The notes: generated from the sequence alone by a model not told the origin. Positions 47,197 through 57,756 are shown, counted from the stretch's first letter. The stretch is 64,000 bases of DNA from Rhizopus arrhizus (GCA_024220505.1 JAKZZE010000010.1:1798001-1862000), one strand, 5' to 3'. Numbers and translations: made by a program.

Positions 47197-48090
47197 TCAA
47201 GTTAATAGCTTGTCTAGTTTCTTGGTATCAACAAATGCATTAAGTTCAGAATACACGTTCCACCAAAATTCATATAAAGGTTTATAAATGTGCTCAAGAT
47301 CGGATAATTCTTGATCGATTGCGATATCCCAAGGCTTTGTTAAAATAAAATGGAGATTCTTAACTGATTTGAGATCCCACATTGATTCATGAGATCGATG
47401 AAGTGTCTTTAATGCGTTATAAGTGTAAGATATTGGCCTCCATCTATGTTTGAAAACTTCATTCAAAAAGTCCTGATCCGGAAAAGGGTAAACATTAAGA
47501 TTTTGTAAACTATTCAAGTGCTGTAACATGATATCAAACATTTCCTTTTCGGGTGAAAGAACAACCAGACCACTATTGAAGTAATCTGATTTTTCACCAA
47601 TCGGTGGTGGTTGAATGCTTTTTACTCCTGTATATGCGCAGTTCTCGGGTATCCAGTGAAGGGGATAATGTTTGATCTTTTGTGGGTTACAAGTACATGC
47701 ATAGGATGCCGCAACCCAATCTCTTGGTAGATCCATCTCTATCAATTCGTCCATATTTTGTAATGGCAGCATATCAGCATCTAACATGACCAATCGATCG
47801 TATTCTACTTCATTCCATACTGCTAGCTTTGTCCATGTTTCCTCAAATCTTTTTGATTTGTATTCTACCTTTCCAGCTGGTTTAATTGAATCAATCTTCT
47901 TTACAAGACATCCAGTAGACTTTAGTATATCAACAATTTCAGACTTGACACTTGAAGTATAGAGAATCAAAAGAGGGTATCGGCTTTTGTGAACAGTATG
48001 CAATGCATATTTCATAGCAATTACACCTTTAATATAGTTGTTTGAGCTAGTGAGCACAATCACCCAAGCTGCTTTGAAAACAGTAACCAT
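47197..48090 (-). CDS. Glycosyltransferase family 8 (glycogenin/galactinol-synthase-like)
   Basis: Single-exon ORF of 297 codons from ATG 48090. GT8 features: an N-terminal Rossmann-like strand AAWVIVLTSSNNYIKGVIAM, the sugar-nucleotide/metal motif in YDRLVMLDADMLPLQNMDEL (DxD as DAD), GLVVLSPEKEMFD, and PDQDFLNEVFKHRW. The C-terminal metal/substrate region is KNLHFILTKPWD, with the conserved HF.xKPW-type ending. These are GT-A fold, retaining enzymes using UDP- or GDP-sugars. The length is close to plant galactinol synthase and fungal GT8 proteins, and lacks the long tail of glycogenin. The acceptor is unknown. No signal peptide is obvious, so it is likely cytosolic. Confidence 0.88.
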   Translation of the reverse strand: MVTVFKAAWVIVLTSSNNYIKGVIAMKYALHTVHKSRYPLLILYTSSVKSEIVDILKSTGCLVKKIDSIKPAGKVEYKSKRFEETWTKLAVWNEVEYDRLVMLDADMLPLQNMDELIEMDLPRDWVAASYACTCNPQKIKHYPLHWIPENCAYTGVKSIQPPPIGEKSDYFNSGLVVLSPEKEMFDIMLQHLNSLQNLNVYPFPDQDFLNEVFKHRWRPISYTYNALKTLHRSHESMWDLKSVKNLHFILTKPWDIAIDQELSDLEHIYKPLYEFWWNVYSELNAFVDTKKLDKLLT

Positions 48091-48994
48091 GATTCTTAAA
48101 TTATAAAAAAAAAAAAAAATAGAAAAGAAAGCAAGATTTCAAAAGGACAGCCTTCTAATAGAAATGATGTATCGGAGCACAAATTGTAGGGCGGTTGAAT
48201 GATGGAATTTGGGGGGTTTTTTGTTAAAATGAAACGGCTTTATTTTTCTATTTGGAAGGTAAAACAATAATGAATCCGTAAGATGCTGATTAAACTTACT
48301 TAATTGTCCATAATTCAAATGCTACTGTTGTAACTACTATACTCTATTTTCATAAATTATTCACACACCATCAGAAAAAATAATTCGTATATTTAAAAAT
48401 AAAAATCGATTCAAGCTCAGAAACAATTTCATGAATTGCACAAAAAAAAAAATCTTACATTGGCTTACTGTTCAACAAGTCCTCGATTTAGTAGCTGAAT
48501 ATCTACAAAATCCTTGAAAATCGCTCAAAAGGATTCTGCTGTATGCATATTCACTTCTAGATGGCAATATCTCTTCCTGCAAAAGCTCTTTTAAGCTTAC
48601 TTTTACATACTGACCAAAACTGTCTAATTGGTTTGAGCTCAAAGGACTAAGACAGAAGACAAATGTCGTATTTACCTCATTAAATACTATTATTCGTATG
48701 AGATTACTCAGATCTTATATAAGAAATAACAAGTACTGAATACATAATATTACTTATTACATATTCCTTAAAAGCTCATATACAATGTTTATATTGTTCA
48801 AGCTCAATACTAAAATTGACCTTGAACTCACTTCGGTCCCTGAATAATTTCATTTCCTATATAAAGGCGTAGTTTGATTAAATGGGTTCTCTCTCTCGTC
48901 TTGAAATCTAATAAAGAGGTTACATAGAGACTCATTCACTAGTTTTCAAGTACTATTTCCTTTCTTTTTTCTCACTTTATTATCTGCAAATATC
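48091..48994. other. AT-rich region upstream of GT8, no gene
   Basis: No convincing ORF. It contains the left arm of a possible inverted repeat (48796-48816) discussed in the findings. Confidence 0.4.
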
Positions 48995-49258
48995 TCAACA
49001 AACACAGCCGTATCCGCGTTGCTCAATGTATTTTCTGATATCAACAATCTTGTGAATAGGAGCAGTGTCCATAACAATATGATTATTCTTAAATTGCTCA
49101 TGCTGATCTAAAATATCCAACGTACTTGAAATGAAATTGAAAGAGTGCCCAGTGACAATTTTACCTTTAGTATTTTCAACAGTCTGAGCACTTTCTGCTG
49201 TCTTTTTCTTCTTCGAAGGGACAGATGCTCTTGGCCTTCTTTGGTACTTATTACACAA
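48995..49258 (-). pseudogene. IS630/Tc1-like DDE transposase fragment
   Basis: This frame reads RPRASVPSKKKKT, GKIVTGHSFNFISSTLDILD, FKNNHIVMDTAPIHK and IRKYIEQRGYGCVC then stops. It matches the central block of eukaryotic IS630/Tc1-mariner DDE_3 transposases, where HxMDNAPIH carries the second catalytic Asp. The Asp is retained (MDTAPIH), but the segment that should follow (PPYSPELNPIE with the third acidic residue) is missing, and no N-terminal half was found. It is therefore a dead fragment. It points away from the Fanzor relic that begins about 440 bp away. Confidence 0.65.
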
Positions 49259-49694
49259 TAAGAAGAAATAACATTCAAATAGTTATTGTCCTTGTCTTAG
49301 GTACATGTGCAAAAGTACAGCAAACCCCATTTTTCTATCATACCACAGAGAGCCTCATGTTCATTTAGTTTTATTCATTTATTGATACATTCATAGTTTT
49401 ACTTAGTGATTAACTTTGCTTTAATCTATTCCATAACAAAGGACAAGCACTGCTATTGTAATCATTTAAGAGAATTAGTAACTAAAATAAATTACAAGTA
49501 ATAGAACCTTTTAACAGAAGAAGGATGATTTTATATTTAATTATTCTTTGTACATGTTTTATTATTTCTGGTTTGAGAAGTTACGTCTTCATTTATTTGT
49601 CTTGATACAGAATAATCGGGACTTTTTACTATATGAGACTGATGACTTATAGTTTGTTTAGGTATCCTATATTTGACAAAGACAGGAAGAAGGT

Positions 49695-51237
49695 GTGGAC
49701 AATGAAGCAATCTCCAATAAGTTATATGAACAAATCACACCTTCGACAAGACAATTCAAGGAAATTTTAGCTTCCAGAATTACTGATCTATCTTCTATCA
49801 AATTTTCTTTTCAAGATCCTATTTACATCCAAGCTTTGCAGAGACTAACACTCACCTTAACTTTGTATCTCATCCAATACACATTCGAACAGAACAATAT
49901 TTATTATGCTGAACTTCTATCAGCTTTCTCGCTTGTTTGAAGCCCTCAGATTACCTATTTTCAATTGTTTTTCTTTTCACAGAGCCTGGATACCTAGTCA
50001 TTCAACAATTGATAATAAAATTCTCTGTCAAAATATTCTTGAACGTTGTTGGACTAATAGTGTCAATAAAATGAACCTCTAGACCGAGATAATTAATATG
50101 ATTTCGGTAGCTTTGAAACTTCAACAACTTGATATGCTTCGATTTCGTGGAACAATTCAAACGGATGGTGTGGGAATCACAGTCCTTAAAAAAGACAGGA
50201 TAGAAAGCATTGATATATTGGTCTTCAAAGTACTTTTGTAGAACCTGAGTCTTACATAGCTGGCCTTGACATTCAATAAAATGGAGAGATTACTGGTCGC
50301 TGTGTTATTATTGACCCAGAAAGACGAGACCTTTTGTACTGTATACATGAAAATTCCACTGCTGATGAACCACGCATATATAGATACATCAAACCTTGTC
50401 AAGATGAAAAAACAAAGAAACATCGTCGCATTTGTAAAGTCATTAAGCCACAAGAAGTACAAAATGCTGAAGCTACTCTTGTAAATTATTGATTTTTAAA
50501 TCTACAAAATTTTGAAGAAGACCTCAGAAATCATGCATTGGTTACTGAATTATTACAAAAACATTATACTGAAGCAACAACTAACTATTTGACTACTCAT
50601 CCCTTGCATCGAAAACTGAAACTGTCCAAGTACATTAGAAGACAGAAAGCTAGCAAGGATATGGTCGCCAAATTCAAAAGTTCGGAAACAATGCTGTTTT
50701 TGTTATGGGTAACTGCTCCGCTCCAAACCCGGTATTAAAAGCTTGTGGGGGGTGTCAAATTCAGAAGACAGCTGAAGAAGCATGGATTCTTAATGTATTT
50801 GATTGATGAGTTTCGAGCAAGCCAGTGGTGCCCCTCTTGTGAACATCGTAGTCTGACAAGCTTCAAGAGAATATCGAATCCACGGCCATATCAAAGACGA
50901 AATAATCCTAAAGTTATTTGTAATGGTTTATTTAGATAATCAAATACTCTGGCCCATGATTATCAAAATTGTTTGCTAACTTGCTTTTCTTTTGTCTGTT
51001 AGATGTATAAATCAAAATTGTAAAGTGACTGCGCAAAATAGTTCAGGTGCTGAAGAACTGCGTGAACGTTTATGGAATCAGGATTTGGCAGCATGCCTAA
51101 ATATGATTCATATTGTTTGTAATCTTTGCTTAAATGGTGAAATGCCAGAGAGGTTTTTCAGCGTGATGAGGCTAGAAGAAGAAGATCTGAAGAGAATGAA
51201 GAATGACGAATTTTACCTAGAACCCTGTAATTTCTAA
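49695..51237 (+). pseudogene. Decayed Fanzor (eukaryotic TnpB-like RNA-guided nuclease) gene
   Basis: Successive broken frames together read as one Fanzor/TnpB-like protein. In order: a helical N-terminal part (49695-49940); FRGTIQTDGVGITVLKKDR (about 50147-50205); a RuvC-I-like VIIDPERRDLLYC (Asp codon 50313-50315); LSKYIRRQKASKDMVAKF; then, after a frameshift near 50690, FGNNAVFVMGN (RuvC-II side). The zinc ribbon follows: FRASQWCPSCEHRSL (50815-50855) with second pair CINQNC (51004-51021), then RLWNQDLAACLNM holding the RuvC-III Asp (51082-51084). Breaks: TAG near 50082, TAG near 50240, TAA near 50274, TGA near 50489, a frameshift near 50690, a further stop near 50740, and a lost splice donor at 50936. 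The assignment rests on recalled Mucorales Fanzor-like proteins and motif order, not on a search. Confidence 0.7.
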
Positions 51238-51482
51238 CACAGTTATCGCAGTGTTGACTTTGATGCGCTTTAGTAAGCTTGAACCTAGATAACTTGGTAC
51301 TTTGTTTATTAACATTAGGTTGCCGCACCTTTTAGCATTGAATGTAGGTTCTGAGTTATTGATAAGTTTCATGTTATTGATACATTATCTATTTTCTACC
51401 TACTAACATTTTTCTTTTATTACTTGTACTCATTATTACTATTATCCTTATTTTATCCTTTGCACCGATTTTTCTTCTAATT

Positions 51483-52323
51483 TTGCTCAAACTTTTTCCC
51501 TGCTTCTACGCTAAATTTATTTTTACTTTTGCACCAATGATTTCGGAACAAAGTGTAGATTTGGATGGAAAAATTATACTTAATACTGTTGTTAAAAGTA
51601 CATCTATTATGCGCTATCTTTTTTTCTTTTTTTTTAGATATTGCAGATATCGATCATACAACTGCTTATGTAGTTTTTAATAGAGCTCAACATATAAAAT
51701 GCATTAATTTAAAAGGACATTTTGCTTTGTAAGTACAATCGTGCTTTATTCTGTAAGAGTGACTCCATGAACGCAAATGCAGTTCTTTAGCCATGATGTT
51801 CACTCTGGATCCTATCTATTAGAATTTCAGAGTACCAAGCAGATATTTTCAAATCTGATTACTTTAATTGTATAGCCATGTAGATTCGATTGATTGCTTT
51901 TGCATGACAAATCCCTGTAAATACCAAAGAAAACGAAAATGTATGGGAAGCTTATACCGGCTTAGGTTACGATTGGAATCAATTTGATCTTGGAGTTGAG
52001 TATCCTTTTGAATTACAAACAGAAGCTCAAACTGATTATTTTATGGTAAAAGAAAAAAAAAATCTTAGTTACATTATCTATGTATTTGATCTCGAGAAAT
52101 ATATAAACACCAAATACTGGGTTTTAGTTTAACGAGCATGTTTGGTAAGTAGATGTTCTTTATCGTTGGGAGTGAGTGGATTGATGCTACTATTTAGGCC
52201 AAAGATGATGAAGCGAATGTAAGAAATAGGTAAGATTACAAATTGACAATGACGTTGTGTAACTTTGTTTTTTCTTTTTTAGATCGAGAACCGGCAGTTG
52301 AAGTAAAGTCAACCAGAAAATAG
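51483..52323 (+). pseudogene. EMC7-like pseudogene (ER membrane complex subunit 7)
   Basis: Exon-like pieces in order resemble EMC7. SEQSVDLDGKIILNTVVK comes first. It splices to IADIDHTTAYVVFNRAQHIK and on to GHFAF plus HDVHSGSYLLEFQ, the conserved beta-sandwich part. Next is TKENENVWEAYTGLGYDWNQ with FDLGVEYPFELQTEAQTDYF. A membrane segment in a shifted frame follows (VSGLMLLFRPKMMKRM), and the tail EIDREPAVEVKSTRK ends at TAG 52321-52323. No ATG fits the start. Two frameshifts (near 51920 and 52170) and a TAA after KRM break the chain, so I call it a pseudogene. EMC7 belongs to the EMC insertase that inserts membrane proteins in the ER. A misread gene with odd introns is the alternative. 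Confidence 0.6.
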
Positions 52324-52396
52324 TAGAGAAGTCACTTGGATTGATTAAAGCTTTTATTAGAAGCACAAAAGAGGAGTAATTTAAAGAACTTATAAC

Positions 52397-54100
52397 TTAA
52401 AGCAAAATTTGTGAAACTGTTTGGTTTTTTGATGCTTCTTGAGCTCTTTGAATTTCTTCAGATGCCAATTCTATATTATTTGAAAGCCTTTCCATCAATG
52501 CTGTAAAGTTGAGGTGTAAGCCATCGTCAGTGTAACATGATTGCTGTATACCAAAGACTCTATAAGCTATGAGTTAGTTTAGTCGAAGAAACGAAAAATG
52601 TGAAGCTAGCTACTCTGCGTGTTCAAATGTTGAGAAATAAGGTGATGAGCTTGAACAACTGCTTGTTTCAAATGGCCCAGGACAGACACCTGTATATGCT
52701 TGTATAAGCAAAAATCAGTATGCTATTCAACCAAAACTTACTTAATTGTAGCTCTCCATCATTAAAGTATTTTAACCAATATTCATCACCTTCGTGCTAT
52801 TTAAATACTCTGTGAGTAGATTTGTCGCAATATATTAAAAGTAACTTACAACATAACCGTCAAGAAGTGATGGTTTATGCGGTGCCTCTATTGGACAAAA
52901 GGCAGATTAAATATAGTTTCATGCTATATAACTTGTTACTCCTACTTACCATCTAAAGCATTTACAACTCGAAGTATTTTAATGCCTTGTTCTGCAACAT
53001 ATTTAGCGTAATTGTAATCTCCTATTCTCGACTTGGCTACATAGATAGTGTGAGATCACTAAAGCAATGATCATAATACAACAGAACAAAGACTAACCCA
53101 TCAGATAAGCCTTGAAGTTGCCGCTATTCAACTGTGGGAAGTCTAATTTAAGATGAATAACAACTAGAGATCCAACTCCAGCGCCAAAGGAATGACTACA
53201 GTGTACAATCAATCATTTTCATCTCTCCTTCTCTTATATCAGCTAAATATTTAAATACATACCCAATAACCGCAGTTTTGTAGTCAGGAAAAAGCGTCAA
53301 TTGATCTTTAAGTGTATTTCTTAAAATAGATCGAATATCCATGGCGGCTTCTAAGCAGCCTACATAAACAATGAAAAAATTCGAGTAAATAAAAAGAAAA
53401 GATCGATGTTTTTCAACTTTTACCTTCCTGAACACGGATGTTTGGTATGAATGGATGATCAACTAATTGCTGCTTACTCCACTAACAAATTAGTGAATCA
53501 GTTTTTTGTTTATGTATTGTTCATGGGATAAAAGGAAATGCTCATCTTACAAGGGATCTATTGCTATTACTGTTGGCACCTCTTATTAGAATAAAAATCG
53601 TTTTCAACCTGTTGAAAAAAAAATATTGAGCAAAAATATGCTGTAAATAGCTTTCTTACATACGAATCAGATCTCAGAACTTGACCAGTAACATCATTAG
53701 GATGAGTTCTGAACGAACGAACCACAATTGCATCAGGTAATATTTCAGCACATATAGGACAATCCCAAGCATCAAGGCTTTCTCTACAATTTGTTGTTTT
53801 GCAAAGGGCTGATACAAACTGGAGCTCTTTTGCAAGACTAGAATTTTGATCATAGTAAATCACATCCTTTGCTTTAGGAAGTAAATCACTCTCATTGGAA
53901 GACATAAATAAATTATCTTTGATAAGGTCCAAATACATGCTTATAGGTTGTGCAGGGTCAAAAACTTTAGAAACAATTTCATTATTGGAGTAAATGACAG
54001 GCCATCTAGGGTCAGAGTTGTATTGTACAGTACGTTTACATTGGGTAACGTGGATCACTGAAGAAACAAAGAGTACATAAGCAAGCAGGTTTATCATCAT
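52397..54100 (-). CDS. Secreted class 3 lipase (Rhizomucor/Rhizopus lipase family)
   Basis: About nine exons with short GT-AG introns restore a continuous protein. ATG 54100 begins a signal peptide (MMINLLAYVLFVSSVIHVTQ). The N-terminal segment has CPICAEILPDAIVVRSFRTH and PNDVTGQVLRSDS. The core has IFILIRGANS (oxyanion region), NIRVQEGCLEAAMDIRSILR and the nucleophile elbow VIGHSFGAG. Then come RIGDYNYAKYVAEQGIKILR, VVNALDEAPHKPSLLDGYVH with EGDEYWLK, a Cys-bearing CPGPFETSSC, and the catalytic His region STFEHAEVFGI. Ser, the probable Asp and His are all present. The elbow has Phe where classical Mucorales lipases have Leu (GHSLGG), and the usual RGT/S is RGA. Triacylglycerol hydrolysis outside the cell is likely. 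Confidence 0.88.
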
Positions 54101-54263
54101 CTCTTATTAATTGAAAAAAATTTGGGGAGGAGAGTAAAAGAAACTGAAAGAAGTTTGAGGAGAGAGGAGGAACAGGAAAAAAAAGAGTAGATCACAGTTG
54201 GATTCTTATGGAAGACGCTTTTGAAATATGGTACCTTTTTTTTGCGCAGGATTCTTATGGAAT

Positions 54264-54328
<65 letters not shown>

Positions 54329-55400
54329 AAAAATCTAATCCTTATTGACAAAGTGCTAGAGTTGACTACATTACTAAATCAGCTTGTGATAATAACCTTT
54401 ATTAAAAATTAACTATGAGTTAATAGAATATTATTTTATAGAGTGTGCAGAATATCTAAAGCAAAATATAAAGAAATCCTGTGATTAAAGCATGCTGTAT
54501 GCATAATATATTTAACGTTATGTGGATATTAAAGTAAACAATTTTAATAAATATGTTATAAAAAATAATAAAAGCTTTTTGTTTCTTTGCAATCTATAAA
54601 TACACTTTCACGTAGCTGTATATTATTTCCTGTATTTGATTACTTTATACCCAATAAAGTCTTTTTACAAAGAAAACAATACACTTAAGCAATCGTCTGC
54701 TTATATTACCAAATATGTCAATTCCAATAACCAATGAGGTATCTAAGACAAACTGCAATGATTCTTAAACGAATATAAGCACACGCTTGACGAAAAACTA
54801 ATTTACGTAAGGAAAGCTGCTTTTGATATAAAAGACAGATTATTTCTATTATAACTTGTTTTCCTTCCCTTTTCACTTTTTTATATCCTAATTCTCATGT
54901 ATGACTGAGGTTTCTTTAATATATAAAGTGTTTTGCTGCATCTATGAGTGCTTGAAACGGGATAAACAGAAACCGCTGGCTCGCTAACTTGTCAATTTGT
55001 ATGTAGAAATTAAAATTATGTCATTAATAGGTATCTAAGCAGCGCATTAGGTTTAACGACTACTTGGATATTTGTAAATTATATAACTCAATGTCAAGGA
55101 TTGTTAATGTGAGCCCTATCGAAGCCAAAAAGCTTTATAAAAGCTTTTGTTGATTTACTGGTTTTATTTAAATGGTTCTTTGCTATTAGTAAATCCAAAG
55201 ATGTGGGTATGCTTGCAAATAAACGTGCATTATGTGGTCTCACACTCTTTGACTCTAACAGTAGCAATCATCATCTAAAAGAAACTTACCTCAATTTAAA
55301 TTCCCTCAAAGACAAACTGTGCACAGTGTAGGTTCGATTCATCTGCTTAGAGTTCAGGTATTCTAATAAAGTCGTATTTTTTTATTGCATTTTATGATTA
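54101..55400. other. Intergenic region with T63 tract
   Basis: Between the 5' end of the lipase gene and the 3' end of the methyltransferase gene. Contains a 63-nt T tract (54265-54327) with a 14-bp direct repeat on one side. The rest is AT-rich without a gene. Confidence 0.5.
54200..54327. repeat. 14-bp direct repeat plus T63 homopolymer
   Basis: GGATTCTTATGGAA occurs at 54200-54213 and again at 54249-54262, immediately followed by T63 at 54265-54327. On the minus strand this is an A63 tract followed by the repeat. Confidence 0.9.
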
Positions 55401-56362
55401 TCACAACTTCTCGAATTTAGCTTGCGCAAAAATTCGATCAATTCTTAACTCTTTTTGACGATTGGTCGTCTCGCGATAGACATATTGACATTCGATTGTG
55501 CTAAAGCCTACAGCTTCAAACCTTGATTTCAAATCTTCGGTTGAGAAAAAATAGCTCATCGTACCATCCTGACGCACATAAAAATTATCGTCCAAACGTT
55601 TATCTGATGCTTTGCTAAATTTAATTTGAGCCTCATCATAGATTCCATAATCGCGAAACAAAACTCTTCCTCCTGGCTTCAGAACGCTGTAGATATTTTT
55701 GAGAGCGAATTCCATCTTTTCTGGAGGAATAGCAGAGAATACAAATAAAGCAGAAATCTAATTTAGATCAGCCAAACAAAGCAAATGGAATCAAATATGT
55801 AAAGTACTTACCAAGTCTAAGCTGTTTGGCGTAATATTATCAGTCAATAAATCATTTGTTAGATCGCATACAAATGCCTTGCATCGAGATTCATCATATT
55901 GTTCGTTTGATTGAACCATTTCTACTGCTCTTTTAGAAAAGTCACAGGCAAATATGAATAAAGAAGGATTCTCTGCTAATGCTGGGAATACAAAGTTTCC
56001 TACACCACAACCAATTTCCAAGAGGAATTTTTGTTTGTCCGATGAGTTAGTTGCTAATTCTTCAAATTCACGATCAGTCCAATGACGATCTATCAATCAA
56101 CTATAAGTTTTTCAACAAATAAAGTCTCTTTATATCTTGACTTACCTTTAAAGAATTTAGTGGTGTTTCGTTTATAAAACAAATCCCAATTCTTTGCTGC
56201 CTCTTTTTTGTACTTGTTCACCCAAAAGAGAGGAACTTCGATTTTGTCGCTATCAATAACTTCTTGTGCTCTTTTTATTAAATTGTCAAGTCTTTCTTTA
56301 TCCATTGATATTCTTTCTGCATCTCTTTTTGTTGGTGCAATGTGGTTGTTTTCTTCAGACAT
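55401..56362 (-). CDS. tRNA m3C methyltransferase, METTL6/Trm141 type
   Basis: Three exons. The start is ATG 56362. The family signature NWDLFYKRNTTKFFKDRHWT spans the first splice (KFFK to DRHWT). SAM-binding motif I is LLEIGCGVGNFVFP, followed by FACDFSKRAVEMV (acidic loop), AFVCDLTNDLL and a motif IV region spliced across intron 2 (LDLISALFVFSAIPPEKM). Then come LKPGGRVLFRDYGIYDEAQI and the C-terminal DDNFYVRQDGTMSYFFSTED. METTL2/6/8 relatives make 3-methylcytidine at position 32 of tRNAs; the KRN..RFFKDRHW form without a long N-terminus fits METTL6, which acts on tRNA-Ser with seryl-tRNA synthetase. Length is about 290 aa. Cytosolic, no targeting signal seen. Confidence 0.92.
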
Positions 56363-57540
56363 TATTAGTTAGCAAGAAAAAAAGAAGTATGTATTATCTT
56401 TCAGGGCAATAGAAAAAGGAGAGGCTTGGTTAGTGACTGCAGTGTAATTACATTTGAAATGCTATTACTTTGTAAACTGCCTTTATTCATAAAAACAAAA
56501 CCAGCTGTATTCAATTGTCAGTATGATGTAAAGGAATGTTAAAATTGTTAACCAACCAATATACGATTGTTGGTATTTCGATTGTTCAATAAAATAGAAG
56601 CAAAGAAAGAGAAAAAGAGGAGAGTAGGATTTAGCAGAGGGAATAAACGTTTACATGAAACAGTGGGATAGTAGAGATGTGACATATTAGAAACACAGTA
56701 CAATATAGCATCACCAAAGTTTACTCAAAAGACAACGGCCACATAAAGTTGCTTATACTTCTCGTTTATCACAGAGTAAAACTTTCTTGACTCATTCCAA
56801 GCATCAATGGTAGTTGAGGAAGAGATTATATACCTATTTCTAGGTATCAATGTGATTCAATTATGGTGTATGAAGTTTCTGGCTGGGAGGATTTAGCGTC
56901 TGTTTAGCCATTTTCTCTTAAGTCTTGGAAAAATACAAATTCTATTCATAGAATATCGCTTTTATGTCGATTTATATTTCAAAGTATAGCTATTATGTTA
57001 TGAAATTAACTCTAGTAAGACAAATATTAATAGTATGGACTATTTCTGTTGTGCCTAGAGCATTTTAAGGCTTTTCACGACACCAAATGATTTAAAAAGA
57101 AAAGATGCCTTTAATGACAGATGTGCATTAATTTTATTGATATTTAAAACATATATCCACCTAACTAATTATAGAGTTTCTTCAAGCAAGTATATCTTTT
57201 ATTGCCACCATAAATTACTGAATTGCGGCTACATTAGTGGGACATTTGACGGTTATGTAATTGTAACGAATGTAAGAACCATTGTGCTTTGTTAGACTTT
57301 CAAAACATTAGTATTTATATACAGCATGGTACATTACAGTTTTATGTTCGATTCGCCGTTCAATTGGATACTTATTGACCATTGTTAAAAAAAAAGATAA
57401 AAGAAAGCAGCTATAGATCCAAACTCAAAAGGTGTTGATGCAGCTTCCTTAGGAGGTATTAATACATTGACAGGGGCAGATGTTGATGTAGTAGCAGTAA
57501 AAAATGTGGGTAGACAATTATAAGTCCTATCTATGCATGG
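56363..57540. other. Gene-poor region
   Basis: About 1.2 kb without a recognised gene. A 40-codon plus-strand stretch at 57401-57523 (KKAAIDPNSKGVDAASLGG, then INTLTGADVDVVAVKNVGRQ) reads like protein, but the opposite strand is also open there, so I do not call a gene. Confidence 0.4.
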
Positions 57541-57756
57541 CTATCGTAAGTGGAAGAATACTTTTGTGTTTGAAGAAAATATGGTTACTTTTTCGTTTTG
57601 ATCTTCAGCAGCTTTCCATGCGAAACCAGCTAGCCTTAATGTTGCCCATGAAGCCTTTTCTGTAATAACTTCTTTAAGATATTCCTTCATTATTTTGCCA
57701 GTGTGTTTTGGAACATTATTGTACTGAAAAATGAAATCGCCATTTCCTAATCGGTA
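57541..57756 (-). pseudogene. Tc1/mariner-like transposase relic
   Basis: The minus-strand frame reads YRLGNGDFIFQYNNVPKHTG, KIMKEYLKEV and WATLRLAGFAWKAAEDQNEK before a stop. GDFIFQxDNxPxHTxKIxKxxL is the classic Tc1/mariner block around the second catalytic Asp. Here that Asp is replaced by Asn (YNN instead of QDN). The frame is closed on both sides, and the downstream PDLNPIE block is not found. A dead fragment, unrelated in sequence to the IS630-like relic at 49 kb. Confidence 0.6.

Noticed and set aside
50157..50462. Minus-strand ORF over the Fanzor relic
   Set aside because: Antisense shadow; the plus strand carries the ordered Fanzor motifs.
54097..54351. Minus-strand ORF with a long poly-Lys run
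   Set aside because: It is only the translation of the T63 homopolymer and flanks.
55325..55350. GGTTCGATTC resembling a tRNA B box
   Set aside because: No matching A box or acceptor stem in the expected place.
57335..57360. tRNA T-arm-like sequence (TTCGATTCG)
   Set aside because: Neighbouring bases do not fold into a cloverleaf and the T-stem does not pair.
57401..57523. Plus-strand 40-codon frame (KKAAIDPNSKGVDAASLGG and onwards)
   Set aside because: Both strands are open here and there is no start or recognisable family, so it was kept only as a note.
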